A program made the position numbers and the translations under genes. Shown here piece after piece: positions 52,464-59,081 of a DNA stretch of 64,000 nucleotides. The notes under the pieces are model-generated. The model was not told the origin of the DNA. It searched no databases and worked only from the letters and a program-made list of their open reading frames with translations. The DNA is from CAYMAZ01 sp964526285 (GTDB lineage: Bacteria; Bacteroidota; Bacteroidia; Bacteroidales; DTU049): contig CAZGIW010000001.1 of assembly GCA_964526285.1 (NCBI GenBank), positions 66,888-130,887 of the forward strand. Direction: 5' to 3'. How positions within the stretch are numbered: the stretch's first letter is position 1; the number at the start of each line of letters is the position of its first letter.

Positions 52464-52844
52464 CTATTCATTGTAAATACTCGCAAACTCTTTCCAAAGA
52501 ATTAATGAATCGTTTACTAAATCATATTCATAAATTTCTTTGGTTAAACTGTCAACGAAAATCAATTTGTCTGTCACATATCTGCATTCAAAACTATGTC
52601 CAATTTTGACCATTGCATAATTTCTTTCATTTCGTTTTGTTATCTCTTTTATGTAAGTTACAGGGTGTCCGTCAACTTGCGTCAAACGTTCTTTGTTGCT
52701 TTCCAAATATTTAATTATGTATTCGTCTGCCCATAGTGCCACTTCTGGAATAGTGTCTACTTGTGGATTGTCTAACTTTTTTCCTGTCGTGTTTGAGCAA
52801 GATGTCAAAAAAAATACTGACAATATGTAAAGTAAATGTTTCAT
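52464..52844 (-). CDS. Small lipoprotein, array block
   Basis: A 126-aa lipoprotein with lipobox LTSC (Cys near 15). The rest (VDTIPEVALWADEYIIKYLESNKERLTQVDGH ... DSLTKEIYEYDLVNDSLILWKEF) is acidic and has no recognised family. The frame runs back to 52889 into the cassette element; the start at 52844 gives the signal peptide. It is expressed from the box at 52905-52912, 60 nt upstream. Confidence 0.7.
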   Translation of the reverse strand: MKHLLYILSVFFLTSCSNTTGKKLDNPQVDTIPEVALWADEYIIKYLESNKERLTQVDGHPVTYIKEITKRNERNYAMVKIGHSFECRYVTDKLIFVDSLTKEIYEYDLVNDSLILWKEFASIYNE

Positions 52845-52878
52845 CGTTTCTGTCGTTCTAAAATGACCGCTAACTTCC

Positions 52879-53034
52879 AAGTGCTTCATTCAACGTTTTC
52901 ACAACAAAAATAAACAAACTTTTCAAATTCAAATTAAAAACTCCTCAATTGGCAGAAAAGGATTGAGAAGTTTGCATCGTTGAGTGCTTGTTGATGTTTG
53001 ACCATCAGCCGTCTACTTGATTAGCTGGCGTATT
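52879..53034 (-). repeat. Cassette-type intergenic element B (array block)
   Basis: Outer core CATTCAAC (52887-52894) / GTTGAGTG (52979-52986). Minus-strand -7 box TATTTTTG at 52905-52912, with TTTG 17 nt upstream as a candidate -33 element. The internal box with TGGCAGAAA is within 52945-52959. A small hairpin CTCCTCAATT (52941-52950) / GATTGAGAAG (52961-52970) pairs 8 of 10 bases. The right segment ends at the stop of the TPR/MORN gene. Confidence 0.65.
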
Positions 53035-54876
53035 TTATTCATCATCAAAGCGGTCTCCTTTTATTAATTCACCTTCTTTATAATTTGCCTTTTTTACAAT
53101 ATCGCCATTATCATTCCACTCTATCCATTTTCCAATTCGTTTACCTGCAGTATAATTGCCTTCTCTAAATTTTTTACCATTCTCAAACCATATTGTCATC
53201 AAACCGTCTTCAATATCATTTTTATAGTTTATTTCAGCCATCTTTTGGATTGGAATATCCTCATCTGACTGAGCTGTCAATGACCAGCCAGCTAAATCAC
53301 CACTAGTAAAATCTAATGGAACATTTTGTTTTCCACTTGGATACCATAATATCCATTTCCCATTTTTTGTATTCTGATAATATTCGCCTTCACTTTCAAT
53401 TGCACCATTATCATAGAATGTTTTCCATAATCCATGATATGCTCCATTAATCATTTGTCCAGTTTCCATTACAACGCCATTCTCATAATAAAAAGAAAAA
53501 ACACCGTTAAAAATTCCATCTTTTAGTTCTCCTTCAGTTCTATAATTTCCATTTATCCAAAACTCATAAAATTTCCCAGTATATGGTTCATTTTTATAAT
53601 ATATCAATTCTTTTTTCCACGTTAAAGACAGTCCATTCATTAATTGTATGCGGCTATAAAATAGTTGAGATTTAACTCTATTAATAAAATAGTCCTTGTT
53701 TTTAACTTTATTTTCGGAACCTGTAATGATTCTATAATTCTCATCAGTTGTAAAATCTTGTTCGTTTTTACCTACTTTGATTTCATACTTTTGACCTAAA
53801 AAGGAAAATACAGATGTAACAAATTCATCATCTTCTGTGATTATCATATTTTGCAAAGAACTATCAAGTTTGGTAATAAAAACGTTATTATCATAATGTG
53901 AAGCTACTAAATTTACAAGCCTTTGATTTGCTTTCATATACTGTTGTTCTCTAACTCCACTGCCAAAGTAGGTTATTATAAAAGTTAAGTTTTCTTTTAC
54001 TGCTTTATCGAATTGTTCCATTTTTTCATACAGAAAAACATACCATTCTAAGATATGGATGTCATGTTTAAGTCTATGAGCATTTGAGTAAGTATAAAAG
54101 GGATAGGTTTTTTCTTTATTTAACCATTCAAGTGATTTTTCCCAATCTCCTCTATACTCAAACACATATGCCATACCCTGGCATGCTTTGTTTTTGAAGT
54201 TGGCAAGTGGATATGCAAAATTACCTGTTTCCATACTGTCAACTAGGTCTGAATTTAAAATTCTGAGATACCAATTTTCAGCATTTTCATAATCTTTTGA
54301 CCAGAGATAACTGTCAGCAATAATCAAAGATAATTGCCCGTATCTTAGTCCAGTAGTGTCTTTTACAATAGACAACCCCCGTTTAGCATAATCAATTGCT
54401 TTTTTATAATTTTTCTGATGATAATTATTGATTGCATTATTATATGCTTCATCTATCTTAATAAGTGCTTCATTAATTAAAACATTTTCAATTTTCACAC
54501 AAGAATTATCGCAACCTTCAATAATATCAATGTAATCATTAATATTATTTATAGGTTGAAAATGCAAACTAAATTTTATAGAATCATGGTCAAATTTATA
54601 AGAATCAGGACAGATTTTCATTCCTTCTGTTTTTAAAAGCTTGTATGTTTTACTGTCAGATTTTCCAATAATATAGTAAGAAGTATCAACACAAAACCAT
54701 CCTTCATCTGCATAAATTGAAAAATATATGACAGTTTCAGTTGTTGACATAACAACTCTTTCAATTTTTAAATCTTTATGTGTTGTTTTATCAAATGGGG
54801 GGTCTACAATAATAGTTTGACAAATTACTGTTCCTACAATAAGAGAGGTAATTAAAAATAAAATAGTTCTTTTCAT
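53035..54876 (-). CDS. Exported TPR and MORN-repeat protein (YwqK-like C-terminus)
   Basis: A 613-aa exported protein. The N-terminal signal peptide runs to about residue 20 (ICQ). A beta-rich N-terminal region is followed by TPR-like helices at about 145-340 (NNYHQKNYKKAIDYAKRGLSIV and AENWYLRIL). At about 420-613 there is a run of MORN/YwqK-type repeats (GELKDGIFNGVFSFYYENG, GQMINGAYHGLWKTFYDNG, GEYYQNTKNGKWILWYPSG, GNYTAGKRIGKWIEWNDNG). Such C-termini are often annotated as toxin-antitoxin YwqK-family antitoxins, but this is a shape similarity only. Located in the array block; a -7 box (TATATTTG, minus) lies at 54974-54981. Confidence 0.8.
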   Translation of the reverse strand: MKRTILFLITSLIVGTVICQTIIVDPPFDKTTHKDLKIERVVMSTTETVIYFSIYADEGWFCVDTSYYIIGKSDSKTYKLLKTEGMKICPDSYKFDHDSIKFSLHFQPINNINDYIDIIEGCDNSCVKIENVLINEALIKIDEAYNNAINNYHQKNYKKAIDYAKRGLSIVKDTTGLRYGQLSLIIADSYLWSKDYENAENWYLRILNSDLVDSMETGNFAYPLANFKNKACQGMAYVFEYRGDWEKSLEWLNKEKTYPFYTYSNAHRLKHDIHILEWYVFLYEKMEQFDKAVKENLTFIITYFGSGVREQQYMKANQRLVNLVASHYDNNVFITKLDSSLQNMIITEDDEFVTSVFSFLGQKYEIKVGKNEQDFTTDENYRIITGSENKVKNKDYFINRVKSQLFYSRIQLMNGLSLTWKKELIYYKNEPYTGKFYEFWINGNYRTEGELKDGIFNGVFSFYYENGVVMETGQMINGAYHGLWKTFYDNGAIESEGEYYQNTKNGKWILWYPSGKQNVPLDFTSGDLAGWSLTAQSDEDIPIQKMAEINYKNDIEDGLMTIWFENGKKFREGNYTAGKRIGKWIEWNDNGDIVKKANYKEGELIKGDRFDDE

Positions 54877-54909
54877 TCCTTTATGTTGTTTTTGGTGTTA
54901 AATATGCCA

Positions 54910-55049
54910 GCCAAGGGTTGCGGCTCTGGTTTTGGGCGGGATTTTTCCCCCACTAATCTTTCATACTGCCACGCAAATATACAAATAATTCTAATCTGAC
55001 AAGAAAAGATGAACCCCGCCTAAAACCAAGCTGCGGTTATGCACATGGC
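54910..55049 (-). repeat. Long-hairpin intergenic element E (array block)
   Basis: A long imperfect inverted repeat of about 140 bp with arms of about 31-35 nt: 54910-54940 (GCCAAGGGTTGC...TTTTGGGCGGG) and 55015-55049 (CCCGCCTAAAACC...GCACATGGC). It differs in sequence from the other array elements. The loop carries a minus-strand -7 box TATATTTG at 54974-54981, serving the TPR/MORN gene. The right end touches the stop codon of the next gene. Confidence 0.65.
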
Positions 55050-55541
55050 CTATTTAATTTTCTTATATCTTGTCACTGGTTTTATACCGTATATCTTGTC
55101 AAAAACTTGCGCCGATTTGTCTATTTTTACTTTTGTTTTTGAAAAACTTTTTTTCCAAAGATATTTGAGTTTATCCTTATTAATTATAAACGTGTCTGTC
55201 CATTCAGAACCGACGACTTCTCTAGTTGAATAAAAATAAATTCTATTTTTTTTCTTAATCCAAAACCCTGTCTTTGTCAAAGGTATTGAGCTATCAAATG
55301 ACCTTGTGTCACTATAATAGTCCTTTTGTTCATATGTCGAGTCTGGGTTGAGTTTAATAAATGATTTAGAATATTTTATTTCTGTCATGTTCTTAAGTTT
55401 GCCGTTCTTAACAGTGGATTTCTTTTGTTTTGTTGTTTCTTCTCCAACATATTTTATTGTGTCAGGTCGGTTGTTGAGTTGACCATACCCACTTGCTTGT
55501 CCAAGAAATAAAACAGTCAATATGAGCAAAATGTTTTTCAT
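55050..55541 (-). CDS. Small exported protein, array block
   Basis: A 163-aa protein with a signal peptide at about 1-21 (ending GYGQ). The domain (DTIKYVGEETTKQKKSTVKNGKLKNMTEIKYSKSF ... DSIPLTKTGFWIKKKNRIYFYST) is lysine-rich and probably beta-rich. No family recognised. Promoter box at 55647-55654 in the upstream element, 105 nt before the start. Confidence 0.65.
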   Translation of the reverse strand: MKNILLILTVLFLGQASGYGQLNNRPDTIKYVGEETTKQKKSTVKNGKLKNMTEIKYSKSFIKLNPDSTYEQKDYYSDTRSFDSSIPLTKTGFWIKKKNRIYFYSTREVVGSEWTDTFIINKDKLKYLWKKSFSKTKVKIDKSAQVFDKIYGIKPVTRYKKIK

Positions 55542-55590
55542 TCGGTTTTGTTTTTAATTATTGTGCACAACTCATTTACAAACGAAACAC

Positions 55591-55763
55591 GCTCTCAACA
55601 AACCATTCTTTTTTTATTGGTGATAAAGATGCTTGTTTCACCCTCACAAAAATAAACAAAATCTTTAATTGGCAGAAAGAAATTTGAGATGAGTGCATCG
55701 TTGAGAGCTGCTGGATTATTGGGTGTTGGTAGTCTAATCGATTATGCGGTCCGTGCTACGCGG
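55591..55763 (-). repeat. Cassette-type intergenic element C (array block)
   Basis: Outer core GCTCTCAAC (55591-55599) pairs perfectly with GTTGAGAGC (55700-55708). This pair differs from A and B at several positions but stays complementary. Minus-strand -7 box TATTTTTG at 55647-55654. The internal box with TGGCAGAAA is within 55665-55679. The right-hand segment reaches the stop of the next gene. Confidence 0.65.
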
Positions 55764-56132
55764 TCAATGGTTAAGTAAGTCTGGGTGTCTTACAATAGCT
55801 CTATGTAATACTTTGTCCAAACATTGCTTATGAGAAAATATTGTCTGAGATTCGCCAGTGTCTTTGTCTACTATTATTGTAAGCTGTACGGTTTTTTCAA
55901 AGGGCAAACTATCTCCACAGAAACAACACATAGCGGAATAGTCCACCGTCCAAGAATTTAAAGGAACACTAAACTCTTCGAAAGCAAACTCTTTAGCCAT
56001 TTGCTCAGTTTCCTGAACGTAGTCTCTTATACATATATTTTGTTTGTCATAAATGTAAAGATAAAAACCAACTTCGGGTTTGTCCTCAACTATCGCAAAT
56101 GTCAAATTATTATATTCTGCAAGTAATCTCAT
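55764..56132 (-). CDS. Small zinc-ribbon-like protein, array block
   Basis: A 122-aa protein without signal peptide. The N-terminal part (AEYNNLTFAIVEDKPEVGFYLYIYD ... AKEFAFEEFSVPLNSW) is a small alpha/beta domain. The C-terminal part has a CxxC (C69, C72, in CCFC) and an HxxC pair (H101, C104), a possible zinc-binding ribbon. Function unknown; I suspect a small regulatory or immunity-type role, which is speculation. The frame runs back to 56180 into the element; the start at 56132 is preferred. Promoter box at 56196-56203, 63 nt upstream. Confidence 0.65.
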   Translation of the reverse strand: MRLLAEYNNLTFAIVEDKPEVGFYLYIYDKQNICIRDYVQETEQMAKEFAFEEFSVPLNSWTVDYSAMCCFCGDSLPFEKTVQLTIIVDKDTGESQTIFSHKQCLDKVLHRAIVRHPDLLNH

Positions 56133-56171
56133 GTCGCTTGTCCTTGTTTTACCATGACACATAACTTTCAA

Positions 56172-56281
56172 GTGTTTCACTCATTCTTTCAAAAGCAAAA
56201 ATAAACAAACTTTTGAATTTCAACTGAAAAATTCTTCAATTGGGAGAAAAATTATATTGAGATCAGTAATAACAGAATGAG
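56172..56281 (-). repeat. Cassette-type intergenic element D (right end of array)
   Basis: Outer pair CTCATTCT (56180-56187) / AGAATGAG (56274-56281), perfect. Minus-strand -7 box TATTTTTG at 56196-56203 with a TTG 17 nt upstream. The internal box with TGGGAGAAA is within 56236-56250. The left flank aligns with elements A and B. Beyond it no further gene occurs before the tRNA, so this is the outer end of the array. A direct repeat AACAGAATGAG follows at 56271-56281 and 56289-56299. Confidence 0.6.
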
Positions 56282-56309
56282 AATCAGAAACAGAATGAGG
56301 GGAAAACAA

Positions 56310-56335
56310 AGAGAGAAACACATGTGTTTCTCTCT
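56310..56335 (-). terminator. Perfect 26-bp palindrome downstream of the tRNA
   Basis: AGAGAGAAACACA (56310-56322) / TGTGTTTCTCTCT (56323-56335), a perfect inverted repeat with no loop. On the minus strand it is followed by TTTGTTTT, so it is likely the terminator of the tRNA transcript. Confidence 0.65.
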
Positions 56336-56344
56336 CTGTTTTAG

Positions 56345-56416
<72 letters not shown>

Positions 56417-56429
56417 TTGTATTTTTTTG

Positions 56430-56437
56430 TACTTTTG
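56430..56437 (+). promoter_or_regulatory. -7 promoter box of era
   Basis: TACTTTTG, 43 nt before the ATG at 56481. It lies just upstream of the tRNA 5' end on the opposite strand. Confidence 0.5.
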
Positions 56438-56480
56438 CGTTTGCAAAGATACATATTTTTTAAACACAAACAAAAAAAAG

Positions 56481-57350
56481 ATGCATAAAGCTGGATTTGT
56501 CAGTATTATCGGGTTCCCAAATGCGGGCAAATCAACTCTGCTCAATGCTATCCTTGGAGAAAAATTGGTCATTGTCACCCCAAAAGCTCAGACAACAAGA
56601 AAAAGAACGTTCGGAATATACAATGATGATGAATACCAAATTGTTTTTTGTGATACTCCCGGTTTTATTCCCGACCCCAGATATGAACTTCATAAAACCA
56701 TGAACAATATGGTGGAAGATACATTTGGTGACGCTGATGTGATGATATATATCACAGATCCCGTTATAAAAGAAACAGGCGAACTTGGAGAGAAACTTCG
56801 TAAAATATCATACCCCCTGCTCATTCTTATCAACAAGGCAGATACAACCAGCGCAGATGAATTGAACAACGTGGCTGCTTTTCTTGAAAAGGAATTTCCC
56901 AGCGCAACGGTGAAAACAATTTCTGCTCTTCACGGATTCAATGTGGACAGAATTGTTCCCTTCCTTAAGCAATACATGAAAGAACATCCACCCTACTATC
57001 CCAAAGATGATTTGTCAGACAGGGATGTAAGGTTTTTTGTGTCTGAAATTATCAGAGAAAAGTTGCTCAACCTATATTTCAGAGAAATTCCATATGCCGC
57101 CGAGGTGGTGATTGATGATTACAAAGACGACGAAAATATCAGCCGCATCAGAGCAATAATTTATGTGGAAAGAGAAACACAGAAAATGATTGTTCTTGGA
57201 AAAGGAGGCCATGCAATAAAAAAATTGGGAATCCAGTCCAGACAAGACATTGAACGTTTTATTGGAAAAAAAGTTTTTCTTGAAATTACTGTAAAAGTAT
57301 TGAAAAACTGGAGAAGTGATCCTGAAGTATTAAAAAAGCTTGGGTTTTAA
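56481..57350 (+). CDS. era: GTPase Era
   Basis: A 289-aa GTPase that assists 30S assembly and binds 16S rRNA. The G1 motif is GFPNAGKSTLLNAIL, G3 is CDTPGF and G4 is NKAD. The C-terminal KH domain has IVLGKGGHAIKKLGIQSRQDIERFIG. The open frame extends to 56277 through the antisense of the tRNA, which gives a false N-terminus. The ATG at 56481 (MHKAGFVSI) is right. The next gene, der, follows 55 nt later; the two are often adjacent in Bacteroidota. Confidence 0.96.
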   Translation: MHKAGFVSIIGFPNAGKSTLLNAILGEKLVIVTPKAQTTRKRTFGIYNDDEYQIVFCDTPGFIPDPRYELHKTMNNMVEDTFGDADVMIYITDPVIKETGELGEKLRKISYPLLILINKADTTSADELNNVAAFLEKEFPSATVKTISALHGFNVDRIVPFLKQYMKEHPPYYPKDDLSDRDVRFFVSEIIREKLLNLYFREIPYAAEVVIDDYKDDENISRIRAIIYVERETQKMIVLGKGGHAIKKLGIQSRQDIERFIGKKVFLEITVKVLKNWRSDPEVLKKLGF

Positions 57351-57405
57351 ATTAACCCCATCTTTTGACAATGCGTAATTACAAATATTGAATTAAAGAA
57401 AAATC

Positions 57406-58710
57406 ATGAATAAAATAGTTGCAATAGTAGGCCGCCCAAATGTGGGAAAATCAACGTTTTTCAACAGAATGGTGGGACAGAGGATTTCCATTGAGGACAG
57501 TACGTCTGGTGTAACCCGCGACCGGATTTATGGCAAGACCGATTGGAACGGTATTGAGTTTTCAATTATTGATACCGGAGGTTATGTGAGCGACTCGGAA
57601 GATTTTTTTGACAAAGCAATCCGCTCTCAGGTAGAATTTGCTCTGGAAGAAGCCGATGTAATTATCTTTATGCTTGATGTAATTGAAGGGATAACACCAT
57701 ATGACCAGGATGTTGCTTCCATTTTAAGACTTTCTGAAAAACCTGTGTTTGTTGTTGCAAATAAAGCTGACAATACACAACGATATCACGAAGCTGCTGA
57801 GTTTTATTCTTTGGGGTTTGACAAAGTGTATCCTGTGTCGGCAACCAATGGTTCAGGAACAGGTGATTTGCTGGATGATGTGGTGAAACATTTTTCTGCT
57901 GATGAAGAAGAAACAGAGGTTGAACTGCCACGGTTTTGCATTGTTGGCAGACCAAATGCCGGCAAATCATCTCTGCTAAATGCATTGCTGGGGCAGGAAA
58001 GAAGCATAGTTACTCCCATTGCCGGAACCACCCGCGATTCAATTCATTCCCACTACAATATGTTCGGGTTTGATTTTATGCTTGTGGACACAGCTGGTAT
58101 GCGAAAACGAAGCAATGTGCATGAAGATCTTGAGTTTTATTCATATGTGAGAGCAATCAGAGCCATTGAAAACTCAGATGTATGCCTGCTGCTGATTGAT
58201 GCTGAAAGAGGTGTTGAATCTCAGGATTTGAGTATTTTCAGAATTATCATGGAAAACAACAAGGGGGTTGTGGTGCTCATTAATAAATGGGACTTGATGG
58301 AAAAGGAAACCAACACAGCAAAACAATTTGAAGCAGGTGTGCGCGAACGGCTGGCTCCTTTCAAAGATGTTCCTGTTGTTTTTGTTTCTGCTTTAACAAA
58401 GCAACGTATTTTCAAAGCACTTGAAATTGCTTTTGAAGTATATAAAAATCGCACGCAGAAGATTTCCACAAGCAAACTCAATGAAATACTGCTGCCAATA
58501 GTTCATGAAACGCCTCCGCCAATGCACAAGGGAAAAAGGGTGAAGGTGAAATATATCACACAGCTTCCAACACACTATCCTTCATTTGTGTTTTTCTGTA
58601 ATCTTCCACAATATGTGAAAGACCCCTATAAACGCTTTGTTGAAAACAAAATGCGCACAATTTTTAATTTTAAAGGCGTTTCAATAAAAATCTATTTCAG
58701 AGAAAAATAA
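57406..58710 (+). CDS. der: GTPase Der (EngA), tandem GTPase of 50S assembly
   Basis: A 434-aa protein with two G domains. The first has GRPNVGKSTFFNRM, DTGGYV and NKAD; the second has GRPNAGKSSLLNALL, DTAGMRKRSN and NKWDL. The C-terminal KH-like domain (about 350-434) ends SIKIYFREK. Full length. The stop overlaps the ATG of the S4 protein gene by one base (TAATG), suggesting coupling. Confidence 0.97.
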   Translation: MNKIVAIVGRPNVGKSTFFNRMVGQRISIEDSTSGVTRDRIYGKTDWNGIEFSIIDTGGYVSDSEDFFDKAIRSQVEFALEEADVIIFMLDVIEGITPYDQDVASILRLSEKPVFVVANKADNTQRYHEAAEFYSLGFDKVYPVSATNGSGTGDLLDDVVKHFSADEEETEVELPRFCIVGRPNAGKSSLLNALLGQERSIVTPIAGTTRDSIHSHYNMFGFDFMLVDTAGMRKRSNVHEDLEFYSYVRAIRAIENSDVCLLLIDAERGVESQDLSIFRIIMENNKGVVVLINKWDLMEKETNTAKQFEAGVRERLAPFKDVPVVFVSALTKQRIFKALEIAFEVYKNRTQKISTSKLNEILLPIVHETPPPMHKGKRVKVKYITQLPTHYPSFVFFCNLPQYVKDPYKRFVENKMRTIFNFKGVSIKIYFREK

Positions 58711-59081
58711 TGAAAGTAAGGGTTGACCGGTTTTTGCATGCAGTAAGGATTTTCAAAACCAGATCTGTGTCGTCTGATGAATGCCGGCTTGGAAAAGTGA
58801 GTGTGAACGGGTCAGAGGCCAAAGCATCACGCGAAGTACAGGCCGGTGATGAAATTACAATCCGTTTTCATGGTTTCAGCAGAACCATAAAAGTGTTGCA
58901 AATACTTGAAAAAAGGGTAGGAGCAGCGTTGGTTGAAAAATATTATGAAGACATAACCCCTGAGGATGAATTGTTGAAAAAAGACATGCTTAAACTGAAC
59001 CGAAATGAGTTCAGACAAAGAGGAGCAGGTCGTCCCACCAAAAGAGAAAGAAGAGACATTGATCGCCTAAAGGGAGCCTAG
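58710..59081 (+). CDS. hslR: S4-domain RNA-binding protein (Hsp15-like)
   Basis: A 123-aa cytoplasmic protein with an N-terminal S4 domain (MKVRVDRFLHAVRIFKTRSVSSDECRLGKVSVNG ... AGDEITIR) and a basic C-terminal tail (GRPTKRERRDID). In E. coli, Hsp15 binds 50S subunits with stalled peptidyl-tRNA. Coupled to der by a one-base overlap. Its stop overlaps the convergent T9SS gene's end by 4 nt. Confidence 0.9.
   Translation: MKVRVDRFLHAVRIFKTRSVSSDECRLGKVSVNGSEAKASREVQAGDEITIRFHGFSRTIKVLQILEKRVGAALVEKYYEDITPEDELLKKDMLKLNRNEFRQRGAGRPTKRERRDIDRLKGA

Noticed and set aside
50154..56281. Class 1-type integron with integrase
   Set aside because: No integrase gene, no attI and only some cores fit RYYYAAC/GTTRRRY. 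The term cassette-type is used for the structure only.
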